Shown here in pieces: positions 9,658 to 17,826 of a DNA stretch of 64,000 nucleotides (the first letter of the stretch is position 1; every line of letters begins with the position of its first letter). The DNA lies in contig NZ_JAJONA010000001.1 of assembly GCF_024699985.1 (NCBI RefSeq), positions 4,745,437-4,809,436 of the forward strand, read 5' to 3'. Source of the stretch: Phenylobacterium sp. J367. GTDB lineage: Bacteria; Pseudomonadota; Alphaproteobacteria; Caulobacterales; Caulobacteraceae. Both the position numbers and the translations under genes were made by a program. The notes under the pieces were generated by a model. That model saw only the letters and a program-made list of their open reading frames with translations, had not been told where the DNA came from and ran no database searches.

Positions 9658-9675
9658 CTTTTGCAATGAGAGCCG

Positions 9676-10953
9676 ATGAGACCCGCCGACAACGAACTTC
9701 TCTGCCGGGTGGAGGGCGAGGCCCCGATGGGCCGGGTCATGCGCCAGCACTGGCTGCCCGCCTGCATGAGCGAGGAAGTGGCCGAGGCCGACGGGACACC
9801 GGTGAAGGCCCGTCTGCTGGGCATCGACCTGGTGGTGTTCCGCGACACCAAGGGACGCGTCGGCGTGCTGGACGAGAAGTGCCCGCACCGTGGGGCCTCC
9901 CTGGTCTTCGGCCGGAATGAGAACTGCGGCCTGCGCTGCCTCTACCACGGCTGGAAGTTCGGGGTGGAGGGCGAGATCCAGGAGATGGCGTCCGAGCCGC
10001 CCGGCAGCCGGATGATGAACCTGAAGCACCGCGCCTATCCCGTTGAGGAGTCGGCAGGCTTCGTCTGGGTCTGGATGGGCGATCCCGAGGCCGTCGCGCC
10101 CTTCGAGACGCCGTCCTGGGCGCCGACCTCCACCGGAACGATCTCCATCGTGAAGATGCACGCGGCCTGCAACTGGGCCCAGGTGCTGGAGGGCTCGATC
10201 GACAGCGCCCACTCCTCCAGCCTGCACTCCACCAACATGCCGACCGCCGAGGTCGAGGGCTCCACGGCCACCGAGACCGCCTGGCTGCGTCCGTCGAACG
10301 ACAAGGCGCCGAAGCTGGAGGTGGAGGCCACGGACTTCGGCTTCCACTACGCCGCGATCCGCCGGCCCATCCGAGATCCGGAGACCCACGTCTACATCCG
10401 CACGACGGTGTTCATCGCGCCCTTCACGGTGCTGATCCCGCCGAATGACCAGTACAACCTCGCCCAGATGCTGGTGCCGATCGATGATGTGAACTGCATG
10501 TTCTACTGGATCGCCTGGCACCCCACGAAGGGCATCGGCCAGGACGCCTGGCGGAAGTTCTGCGGGGCGGAGGTCGGCCCCGACCTGAACCCCGACTTCA
10601 CCAAGAAGCGGAACCTCGCCAACCGCTACGAGCAGGACCGCGCGGCCATGAAGGCCGGCGACTTCACCGGCATCACCGGCATCCCGACCCAGGACATGGC
10701 CATGTGGGAGAGCATGGGGCCGATCGCCGACCGCAGCGAGGACCACCTCGGCTCGTCGGACGCCGCGATCATCCAGTTCCGCCGCCAGATGGTGGCCGCC
10801 GCCAAGGCCTGCGCGGCCGGCGAACCGGCGATCGGAACCCGCAGCGCCACGCCGCGCGTCGACCTGGCCTCCTTCGAGGGCGTGGTGCCGAAGACCGCCG
10901 ACTGGCGGGGCTTCACGACCCGTGCCCGCGTGGCCAACGCCGCCGCCGAATAG
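9676..10953 (+). CDS. Rieske non-heme iron aromatic-ring oxygenase, phthalate 4,5-dioxygenase (Pht3)-like large subunit
   Basis: A 425-residue intact oxygenase subunit. The Rieske cluster ligands are in CPHRGASLVFG and CLYHGWKFG (C-x-H and C-x2-H). The mononuclear iron site is in LEGSIDSAHSSSLHS, with two histidines and the preceding acidic residue. The opening NELLCRVEGEAPMGRVMRQH and the domain order resemble phthalate 4,5-dioxygenase and related oxygenases or O-demethylases. A cognate reductase or ferredoxin is not visible in this window, so electrons must come from an unlinked partner. It diverges from the Pht4/Pht5-like operon across operator site 2. Confidence 0.92.
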   Translation: MRPADNELLCRVEGEAPMGRVMRQHWLPACMSEEVAEADGTPVKARLLGIDLVVFRDTKGRVGVLDEKCPHRGASLVFGRNENCGLRCLYHGWKFGVEGEIQEMASEPPGSRMMNLKHRAYPVEESAGFVWVWMGDPEAVAPFETPSWAPTSTGTISIVKMHAACNWAQVLEGSIDSAHSSSLHSTNMPTAEVEGSTATETAWLRPSNDKAPKLEVEATDFGFHYAAIRRPIRDPETHVYIRTTVFIAPFTVLIPPNDQYNLAQMLVPIDDVNCMFYWIAWHPTKGIGQDAWRKFCGAEVGPDLNPDFTKKRNLANRYEQDRAAMKAGDFTGITGIPTQDMAMWESMGPIADRSEDHLGSSDAAIIQFRRQMVAAAKACAAGEPAIGTRSATPRVDLASFEGVVPKTADWRGFTTRARVANAAAE

Positions 10954-11017
10954 GGCCGCTTTGACAACGGCGGCCAAGCACCCCACCAAGGCTCGGGGGA
11001 CGGGAGGCTTGGCCGAC

Positions 11018-11485
11018 GTGACGGCGGACGACGATATCCGGCATCTGCTGCTGTCGCTGCTCCAGGGCTTCTACTGGTGCGACGAGAGTCTTCAGAACTA
11101 TCTGCGGACCCGCGGCTGGCCGTCGGTGACGCGGCCGCAGTCCATGGTGATGGCCAATGTCGCGCTGGGCGTCCGCAGGCCGTCCGACATCGCGCGCCGC
11201 CTGGGCGTCAGCCGCCAGGCGATCCACGCCACGATCATCCAGATGGCGAAGCTCGGCATCGTCGAACTCGCCAACGACCCGACCAACCGGCGCGTGAAGG
11301 TGGTCGCCCTCACCGCTCAGGGCGAGGCCATGCGGGCCGACGCGCAGAAGGCCATGGTGCTGATGGGCGAGGCGCTCTTCGAACGCTTCGGCAGGGCGCA
11401 GGTCCTGAAGACCGCCCATCTCCTGGGCGAGGACTGGGGGCCGCCGCTGACCTTCGGCCCGCCTGAGCCGAAGGCCGGCGGCTGA
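11018..11485 (+). CDS. MarR-family transcriptional regulator B
   Basis: A 155-residue winged-helix protein with DNA-binding segment RRPSDIARRLGVSRQAIHATIIQMAKLG and wing DPTNRRVKVVALTAQG. I place the start at GTG 11018 (VTADDDIRHLLLSLLQG) because GGGAGG lies 9 bases upstream. A longer in-frame version beginning inside the oxygenase gene is arginine/proline-rich and lacks a good ribosome site. It is about 65 bases behind the oxygenase on the same strand and convergent with the hydrolase whose stop is 5 bases away. It has less MarR character than A and C, and it could be specific to the oxygenase. Confidence 0.85.
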   Translation: MTADDDIRHLLLSLLQGFYWCDESLQNYLRTRGWPSVTRPQSMVMANVALGVRRPSDIARRLGVSRQAIHATIIQMAKLGIVELANDPTNRRVKVVALTAQGEAMRADAQKAMVLMGEALFERFGRAQVLKTAHLLGEDWGPPLTFGPPEPKAGG

Positions 11486-11489
11486 ACCG

Positions 11490-12635
11490 CTAGCGCTTGG
11501 CGGCGACCCAGTCGGCCAGCAGGTCGGCGGCCGTGTCGCGCTCCTGGCGGCTGTCCTCGAAATAGTGGAGCCCTTGATCAGCTCGAGCTGCTTGTCGGTC
11601 GAGCCGATGTTGTCGAAGATCTTCCGGGCGTCGCTCGGGAACACCCCGGTGTCGGCCAGCCCCTGCACCACCAGGCTCGGCAGCGTGAACTTGGCGAGCT
11701 GCTCGGCGCCCTGGCACTTCGAGGTTTCCAGGCTCCACATGGAGAGCCAGGTCTTCAGGTTGTTCGCGCGGCCGATCGAGGGCGTGCGGTTCGCCACCGC
11801 CGGATGGCCGCGGTAGCACATGGGCGTCTGGCGCTCGGACGGATCGATGGAGCCGTCCATCATCCGCAGGTCGCCCCAGCAGCGGAACAGCGGGAACAGG
11901 CGGTCCGGGATGCCGGCGTCGTTCAGGCGCTTCAGCTCCGCCTTCGCCCAGTCGGTGATCCGCTGGTTGCGGGCCCGCTGGGCCGCGCGGTAGCGGGCGA
12001 TGAACTCTTCCGAGTAGGGCGGGCCGTTGTCCGGGTTGAAGGGGTTCAGGCTCTCGTCGGTGGCCACCGGATCGAACTCGTCGACCACAGAGGCGTCCAT
12101 CCAGTCGGTCAGCACCTCGGGCCGGCCCTGGTGGGCGTTGAAGGAGACGTAGAGCTCGGCCTTGGGAAGCGTGTTCAGGGCCTCGAGGCCCGGGCCGGTC
12201 AGCAGGTCGCCGAGCGTCGGCTGGATCGCCTCGGCCAGGTAGGCGCCCATCAGCGACCCGCCGCCCGAGTTGCCGAGGATGACGATGGTCTCGACGCCCC
12301 GCTCGCGGAGCCAGCGCATGCCCACCCCGATGTCGATGACCGCGTGCTCCAGCAGGAACTGGTCCTCGGCGCCGCGATAGCGGGTGTTCCAGCCCAGGAA
12401 GCCGTAGCCCCGCGCGGCGAGGTAGGGCGCGATGTAGTGCTCGGAAAAGTCGACGTTGTAGTGCGTGGCGATGAAGGCGGTCTTGGGCTTCTGGCCCTTC
12501 GGCGTCGTATAGATGCCCTGGCAGGGATGGCCCCCGGCCTGGATGCGCGGCGCGGTCGGGGGAGACCACACCGATGAACTCGCGGTCCACCTTCGCCATC
12601 AGGTCGCTGTCGTCGATCACGCTCGCTCTCCCCAT
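11490..12635 (-). CDS. Alpha/beta hydrolase (two frame breaks)
   Basis: A hydrolase of about 380 residues. The nucleophile elbow is ILGNSGGGSLMGAYLAEA. Earlier are FIATHYNVDFSEHYIAPYLAARG and WNTRYRGAEDQF, an opening seen in esterase/C-C hydrolase relatives. The N-terminus MGRASVIDDSDLMAKVDREF joins the body after deleting one base in the G5 run at 12558-12562. The C-terminus LHYFEDSRQERDTAADLLADW, with the catalytic histidine, joins after adding one base near 11565. It diverges from the acyl-CoA ligase across operator site 3. It may hydrolyse an ester or ring-cleavage product; the substrate is unknown. Confidence 0.8.
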   Translation of the reverse strand: MGRASVIDDSDLMAKVDREFIGVVSPDRAAHPGRGPSLPGHLYDAEGPEAQDRLHRHALQRRLFRALHRALPRRAGLRLPGLEHPLSRRRGPVPAGARGHRHRGGHALAPRAGRRDHRHPRQLGRRVADGRLPGRGDPADARRPADRPGPRGPEHASQGRALRLLQRPPGPARGADRLDGRLCGRRVRSGGHRREPEPLQPGQRPALLGRVHRPLPRGPAGPQPADHRLGEGGAEAPERRRHPGPPVPAVPLLGRPADDGRLHRSVRAPDAHVLPRPSGGGEPHALDRPREQPEDLALHVEPGNLEVPGRRAARQVHAAEPGGAGAGRHRGVPERRPEDLRQHRLDRQAARADQGLHYFEDSRQERDTAADLLADWVAAKR

Positions 12636-12664
12636 TCCTCGACGCCGTTTGCCGGCGTATCGAC

Positions 12665-12680
12665 ACTTCGTAATCTAAGT
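12665..12680. promoter_or_regulatory. Palindromic operator, site 3 of 7
   Basis: ACTTCGTAATCTAAGT keeps both ACTT/AAGT arms and differs from the consensus in the centre. It lies in the 91-bp gap between the divergent hydrolase (12635) and acyl-CoA ligase (12727) genes. Confidence 0.55.
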
Positions 12681-12726
12681 ATTATGCCCACTTCATAGGC
12701 CACGTGAGGGAAAGGACGCAAGCCGG

Positions 12727-14356
12727 ATGCGCGCGCTGATGCAGGAGTGGTCGCTGACCCTGGACAAGCTGCTGGACCACGCCGCCCGCTGGCACGGCGA
12801 ACGCGAGATCGTGACGCGCTCCGTGGAAGGCCCGGTCACCCGCAGCACCTGGGCCGACATCCACCGGCGCGCCAAACAGGTCTCCCACGGGCTCCTGGAA
12901 CTCGGCGTGAAGCCGGGCGACCGGGTCGCCACCATGGGCTGGAACTCCGACCGCCACCTGGAGGCCTGGTACGGCGCCGTGGGCATCGGCGCGGTGCTCC
13001 ACACCCTGAACCCGCGGCTCTTCCTCGAGCAGATCGCCTATATCGCCAATCACGCCGGCGACGAGATCCTGCTGGCCGATCCCGCGTGCGCGCCGCTGCT
13101 GGAGGAGCTGCTTCCCCAGTGCCCGACGATCCGGAAGGTGATCTTCCTCAGCGAGGAGGTCCCACCCGCCTCGTTCGCCGCCGAGGCCTTTGAGCCCTGG
13201 CTCGCCGGGCGGCCCACGGACACGCCCTGGGGGCGGCTTCGACGAAAACGCGGCGGCGGGCCTCTGCTACACCTCGGGCACCACCGGCAATCCCAAGGGC
13301 GTGCTCTACGGACACCGGTCCAACTACCTGCACGCCATGATGACGCTGCAGCCCGACGCCCTGAACCTGTCGGCGCGCGACACCATCCTGCTGATCGTGC
13401 CGATGTACCACGCCAACGCCTGGGGGGTGATGTACTCGGCCCCGCTGGTCGGCGCGAAGCTGGTGCTGCCGGGCCAGAAGCTGGACGGCGCCTCCCTGCA
13501 CGAGCTGATCGAGACCGAGGGCGTCACCTACTCAGCCGGCGTGCCGACCATCTGGCAGATGCTGCTGGCGCACCTGAAGGAGACCAAGGGGAAGCTGACG
13601 ACCCTCCAGCGGGTCACGGTCGGAGGCTCGGCCTGCCCGGAATCGATCATCCGTACGCTGCACGATGACTACGGCGTGGACGTGATCCAGGGCTGGGGCA
13701 TGACCGAGACCTCGCCCCTGGCGACGATATCGGTCCCCAAGCGTCCGGGCCTCAGCTTCGAGGACTCCATCCCCGGCAAGCTCAAGCAGGGCCGCCTGCT
13801 GGGCAATCTCGACCTGAAGCTGGTGGACGACGCGGGGAAGCGCCTACCGCACGACGGCAAGACCTTTGGCCGCCTGATGATCAAGGGACCGACCATCGCC
13901 AGCGCCTACTACGGCTCACCGCCCGGTTCGGCGCTCGACGAGGAAGGCTTCTTCGACACCGGCGACGTGGCGACGATCGACGCCGACGGCGACATGCAGA
14001 TCACCGATCGGGCCAAGGACGTCATCAAGTCCGGCGGCGAATGGATCAGCTCGATCGACGTGGAGAACATCGCCGTCGGCCACCCGAAGGCGGCGCTCTG
14101 CGCGGTGCTGGGCGTCGTGCATCCGAAGTGGGACGAGCGGCCAGTGCTGCTGGTCCAGCTTGAGCCTGGCCAGGCGGCGGACAAGCAGGAGTTCCTGGAC
14201 TTCCTGGATGGCAAGATCGCCCGCTGGTGGATGCCGGACGACGTGGTCTTCGTGGAGCAAATCCCCCTCGGGCCCACCGGCAAGATCGACAAGAAGCTGC
14301 TACGCCAGACGCTGACGGGCTACCAGCTCCCCTTCGATCCGAACCTCAAGCGCTGA
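12727..14356 (+). CDS. AMP-dependent acyl-CoA ligase (fatty-acid/aryl-CoA synthetase; one frame break)
   Basis: A ligase of about 542 residues from the ANL superfamily, which activates a carboxylic acid as acyl-AMP and then acyl-CoA. The P-loop is CYTSGTTGNPKGVLYGHRS, the A5 motif is GWGMTETSP, the hinge region is TGDVATIDADGDMQITDRAKD, and the catalytic lysine is in LGPTGKIDKKLLRQ. The frame breaks at the G5 run 13229-13233; with four Gs the sequence reads through TPWGGFDENAAAGLCYTSG. It starts at MRALMQEWSLTLD, and an internal ATG four codons later is also possible. It could activate an aromatic or side-chain acid in the pathway. Confidence 0.9.
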
Positions 14357-14358
14357 CC

Positions 14359-14946
14359 CTAGCTGGTCGGGGGCTGGAGCTTTTCGGCGAGCTCGATCAC
14401 GCGGGCGACCGTCATACCCAGGATCTGGGCCGGCAGCGGTTCCTTGAGCGCGCCCGTCTCGTCGAAGGCGTTCTGGGCGAAGGGGATCAGCACCTGCTCG
14501 GTCGCCACCACCGTCTGGATGGTGCCCAGGATCTGGCGCAGCTGCAGCACCCCGCGCAGGCCGCCGAAGGGACTGATCGAGGCGGCCATCACCCCGGCCA
14601 CCTTCCCGCGGAAGGCCGAGAGCGTCACCATCGTCTCGCCGTCGGTCGGACGCGACGCCCAGTCGATGGCGTTCTTGAGCAGCGAGGTCACCGAGCCGTT
14701 GTGCTCCGGCGTGGCGATCAGGAAGCCGTGGTGGGCGCGCATCAGCGCCTTCAGCTCCCGCGCCGCGTCGGGGAACGCCTGCGCCTCCAGGTCGCCGTCG
14801 TAGATCGGCAGGTCGAAGTCCGACAGCCGGATGGCCGTCACCTCGGCGCCGCGGCTCTCGGCCTCCCGCACCGCGAGGTCCAGCAGGGCCTGGTTCAGCG
14901 AGCCTGTGCGGGTCGAGCCTGAGAAGGCGAGCAGTCGGACTGTCAT
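14359..14946 (-). CDS. NAD(P)H-dependent FMN reductase / quinone reductase
   Basis: A 195-residue flavodoxin-fold enzyme: phosphate-binding loop AFSGSTRTGSLNQALLDLA, then the GFLIATPEHNGSVTSLLKNAIDW signature of the NADPH-dependent FMN reductase family. Roles include supplying reduced flavin or reducing quinones formed from catechols, and either fits a catabolic cluster. The gene is intact, convergent with the acyl-CoA ligase (2 bases between stops) and 15 bases downstream of a MarR gene, so it is probably in that regulator's operon. Confidence 0.9.
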   Translation of the reverse strand: MTVRLLAFSGSTRTGSLNQALLDLAVREAESRGAEVTAIRLSDFDLPIYDGDLEAQAFPDAARELKALMRAHHGFLIATPEHNGSVTSLLKNAIDWASRPTDGETMVTLSAFRGKVAGVMAASISPFGGLRGVLQLRQILGTIQTVVATEQVLIPFAQNAFDETGALKEPLPAQILGMTVARVIELAEKLQPPTS

Positions 14947-14961
14947 CCGTTTTCCCTGTTT

Positions 14962-15441
14962 TCAGACGGCGCTGTCGGTCGGAAACTCGTCGACCGCGGC
15001 GGGGGAGAGATTGCGGCCGACCTGAGCCAGCGCCCGGCGCAGCACCTCGATCTCGGCCTCGGTGAGCCCGGCCAGCGCGATACGATTCACCTCGGCGACC
15101 GCCGGCATCAGCACCGCCTCCAGCGCCTTGGCCTCGGGCGTCAGATAGACGTGCATCTTGCGCCGGTCGTCGGTCTGCTTGCGTCGCTCCACGAAGCCGC
15201 TGCGCTCCAGGCTCTTCAGCGCGATCACCGTGGTCGGCTCGCGCATCCCGACCCGTCGGGACAGCTCGCGCTGGGTCAGGCCGTCTTCGCGCCATAGCAC
15301 GCGCAGGAAGCGCCACTGCCCGCTCGAGACGCCGTGCGGCGCGGTGCGTTCCTCCAGCGCCCGCGAGAAGGCGCGGAAGGCGATGCGGGTGAGATAGCCG
15401 ATCGAGTTGTTGGGATCGGCGTAGAACCGAGTGTCCTTCAT
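14962..15441 (-). CDS. MarR-family transcriptional regulator C
   Basis: A 159-residue regulator starting MKDTRFYADPNNSIGYLTR. The winged helix includes GLTQRELSRRVGMREPTTVIALKSLERSGFVERRK and the wing TDDRRKMHVYLT. It is clearly paralogous to regulator A, which shares the WxEDGxTQxxL core and DDRRKxxVxLT wing. It diverges from the MetE-like gene across operator site 4 and probably controls both itself and that gene. A longer start (MRLRRRGGDG) was rejected as a GC-rich extension. Confidence 0.9.
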   Translation of the reverse strand: MKDTRFYADPNNSIGYLTRIAFRAFSRALEERTAPHGVSSGQWRFLRVLWREDGLTQRELSRRVGMREPTTVIALKSLERSGFVERRKQTDDRRKMHVYLTPEAKALEAVLMPAVAEVNRIALAGLTEAEIEVLRRALAQVGRNLSPAAVDEFPTDSAV

Positions 15442-15517
15442 CGTAGCGACTTTTCCATCCCCGCCCCGGCGCCGCAATCGCATGCGTTGACAGCTTCCGC
15501 GCCCGTTCCTACGGAAT

Positions 15518-15533
15518 ACATAGAATTCTAATC
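15518..15533. promoter_or_regulatory. Palindromic operator, site 4 of 7 (TAGAATTCTA variant)
   Basis: ACATAGAATTCTAATC has a perfect ten-base palindrome TAGAATTCTA. It is a variant of the cluster motif with AATT in place of ATAT at the centre. It sits in the gap between MarR C (start 15441) and the MetE-like gene (start 15551), ending 17 bases before the latter. Confidence 0.5.
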
Positions 15534-15550
15534 AATTTGGAAAGACCCGG

Positions 15551-16600
15551 ATGTCGATCCTCGGCCTGCCCCTCCTGCCCACCACCATCGTCGGCAGCTA
15601 TCCCCAACCGGACTGGCTGATCGACCGCGAGGGGCTGAAGTCGCGCCTGCCGCCCCGGGTCCGGGCCAAGGAGCTGTGGCGCATTCCCGAGGGCCTGCTT
15701 GCCGACGCGCAGGAGGCCGCAACCCTCGTGGCGATCAGCGACCAGAAGCTGGCCGGCATCGACATCGTCGGCGACGGCGAGATGCGCCGCGAGAGCTATT
15801 CCAACCGCCTGGCCACCGCGCTGTCTGGCATCGAAACCGATCCCCCGGGCATGGCCATGGACCGCACCGGGGCCATGAACCCTGTCCCGCGCGTCGCCGG
15901 CCCGATTCGCCGGACCGGCCCGATCGAGTCCCAGGACGCCGCCTTCCTGAAGGGCCGCGCCGGCGTGCCGGTGAAGATCACCATCCCGGGTCCCTTCACC
16001 ATGACCCAGCAGGCGCAGAACGATCACTATCCGGACGACCGGTCGCTGGCCCTCGACTACGCCGACGCGGTCAACGCCGAGGCCCGCGACCTGTTCGCCG
16101 CCGGGGTCGACATCGTCCAGCTCGACGAGCCCTACCTCCAGGCCAAGGCCGACCAGGCGCGGTCGTTCGCCATCGAGGCGATCAACCGGGCGGTGAAGGG
16201 GCTGCCCGGCCTGACCGCGCTGCACATCTGCTTCGGCTACGCCCACGTCCACAAGGGCGCGTCCAAGCCCGGCGGCTACGCCTTCCTCGAGGAGCTGGAG
16301 GCCTCGGACGTGGACATCATCTCCATCGAGGCGGCCCAGCCGAAGCTCGACCCGTCGATCCTTCGCGAACTGCCGTCCAAGCACATCATGTACGGCGTGA
16401 TCGACATGAACGACCCGAATGTGGAGACCGCGGAGACCGTGGCCGCCCGCATCCGCGAGGCCCTGCCCTACATCGACGCCGAGCGCCTGATCGTCGCCCC
16501 CGACTGCGGGATGAAGTACATCAGCCGGGAGGTCGCCTTCGGCAAGCTGAAGGCCATGGCCGACGGCGCGGCCATCGTCCGCAGGGAGCTCGGCGGCTAG
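15551..16600 (+). CDS. Cobalamin-independent methionine synthase II (MetE C-terminal) family protein
   Basis: A 349-residue TIM-barrel protein related to the catalytic C-terminal half of MetE and to uroporphyrinogen decarboxylase. It opens LPTTIVGSYPQPDWLIDREG. Candidate zinc ligands are visible in LHICFG (H-x-C) and APDCGMKY (C). The full-length MetE N-terminal domain is absent, so it is not a standard methionine synthase. Stand-alone members occur in catabolic clusters, where they may transfer or remove methyl groups, for instance in O-demethylation; that role is inference. It has its own promoter with operator site 4 and is transcribed alone. Confidence 0.88.
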   Translation: MSILGLPLLPTTIVGSYPQPDWLIDREGLKSRLPPRVRAKELWRIPEGLLADAQEAATLVAISDQKLAGIDIVGDGEMRRESYSNRLATALSGIETDPPGMAMDRTGAMNPVPRVAGPIRRTGPIESQDAAFLKGRAGVPVKITIPGPFTMTQQAQNDHYPDDRSLALDYADAVNAEARDLFAAGVDIVQLDEPYLQAKADQARSFAIEAINRAVKGLPGLTALHICFGYAHVHKGASKPGGYAFLEELEASDVDIISIEAAQPKLDPSILRELPSKHIMYGVIDMNDPNVETAETVAARIREALPYIDAERLIVAPDCGMKYISREVAFGKLKAMADGAAIVRRELGG

Positions 16601-16615
16601 GCCCAGGCGCGCCCG

Positions 16616-17006
16616 TCAGCCCGGATATCGCTCGAACGCTGGCAGCCCGTGCGCCGTGGCCATCCAGCTGATGCGCTCGGCGACCTGGATGTGCGCCGTG
16701 GGCTGGAGGGCGGCGGGATCGTCCAGCGTCGCCGTTTGCACGTCGATCAGGCCCGGGAAGACGGCCTCATTCGTGTAGAACAGGCCCGTACCGCAGGCTT
16801 CGCAGAAATGGCGCCGGCCGTGTTCGGACGACGCGTAGATCCGCGTCGCGCCATCGATCTTCATCTGGTCGGCGGGGACCATGGCCCACGCGACCATGGG
16901 CCCCCGAGGCGCGCCGGCAATCGGTGCAGTGGCACAGCGCGTGGTGGATCGTCTCCGCGGGCATTTCATAGGTGACCGCCCCGCAGTGGCATCGTCCGGC
17001 GAGCAT
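16616..17006 (-). CDS. GFA family protein (glutathione-dependent formaldehyde-activating enzyme fold; one frame break)
   Basis: A small zinc protein of about 130 residues. The N-terminus MLAGRCHCGAVTYEMP has the CxC motif and CHCTDCRRASGA the second cysteine cluster. After a one-base break at the GGGCCCCC run 16898-16905 it continues PMVAWAMVPADQMKI and has the third cluster HFCEACGTGLFYTNEA. The family includes proteins proposed to catalyse addition of formaldehyde to glutathione, which could matter if a pathway step releases formaldehyde (see the MetE-like gene). It lies 110 bases behind the hydrolase of the coupled operon on the same strand. Confidence 0.85.
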
Positions 17007-17115
17007 CGGCTAATCCCTCTTTCGGTTGCTTTCCGGATGAGATTAGCACCGGGCCTGCTGCCAGCGCTGTGGCGGCAATCTCGGGGTAGATGACCGCGAG
17101 CGGCGGCAGCGCGCC

Positions 17116-17826
17116 TTACGCGCCGCCGTGCTCGGCAAGCCAGTCGGCCAGCAGGCGGTTCACCGTCTCCGGCGCCTCGAGCGTCGGCAGGTGGCCGCAC
17201 CCCGCGATCTCCACGAAGCGGGCGTGCGGGATCCCGGCCAAAATCTCGTCCTGCTGGGCCTGGGTGGTGATGCCGTCCGCGTCGCCGCGGATGACCAGGG
17301 TCGGGACCCTGATGCTGCCCAGCGACGGGCGGCTGTCGGCCCGCGCCATGATCGCCCGCTGCTGGCCGAGGAAGCCCTCGGCCCCGGTGTCGGCGGCCAT
17401 CTGCCGGATAAGGCCGAGCAGGGCCTCGTCACCGCGGCGGTCGGGATGCACCAGCATCGGAATGCGCTCCTCGGCCACCTGGTCGAAACGGCCGGATTCC
17501 ACCAGGCGGATGTAGCCCAAGCGGCGCTCGGTCTGGGCCGGGCCGTCGTTGGCGGCGAGCGTCGCGATCAGGGCCAGGCTGATCACGCGCTCGGGCGCGC
17601 GCCGCATCACCTCGAAGGCGGTGAAGCCGCCCATGGCGTGGGCCACCAGATGGAAGCGCGCCGGCGCCGCCGCCAGCAGGCGGTCCGCCATGCCGGCGAT
17701 GGTGTCGTCCTGCCGGTGGTCGGCGACGATCAGCTCGTAGTCCTCGGCCAGCGCCGCAAGCTGGGGCTCCCAGATGGCCTCGGTCAGCAGTTGGCCGGAG
17801 GCGAAGACCACGGTCGGACGATCCAT
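17116..17826 (-). CDS. Alpha/beta hydrolase-fold protein lacking the usual nucleophile serine
   Basis: A 236-residue protein with the fold of small alpha/beta hydrolases: MDRPTVVFASGQLLTEAIWEPQL, LIVADHRQDDTIAGMADRL and the C-terminal GCGHLPTLEAPETV carrying the catalytic histidine. The nucleophile elbow, usually GHSMGG, reads VAHAMGGFTAF, so alanine replaces the expected serine; this lies in good sequence with no frame break. The enzyme may be non-hydrolytic, may use another residue, or the codon may be an error. The ATG overlaps the upstream dehydrogenase stop by 4 bases (ATGA); it is the last gene of the tightly coupled four-gene operon. Confidence 0.85.
   Translation of the reverse strand: MDRPTVVFASGQLLTEAIWEPQLAALAEDYELIVADHRQDDTIAGMADRLLAAAPARFHLVAHAMGGFTAFEVMRRAPERVISLALIATLAANDGPAQTERRLGYIRLVESGRFDQVAEERIPMLVHPDRRGDEALLGLIRQMAADTGAEGFLGQQRAIMARADSRPSLGSIRVPTLVIRGDADGITTQAQQDEILAGIPHARFVEIAGCGHLPTLEAPETVNRLLADWLAEHGGA

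Noticed and set aside
10922..11017. Longer start for MarR B inside the oxygenase gene
   Set aside because: The extra residues are Pro/Ala-rich, overlap a real gene and lack a ribosome site; GTG 11018 has GGGAGG well placed.
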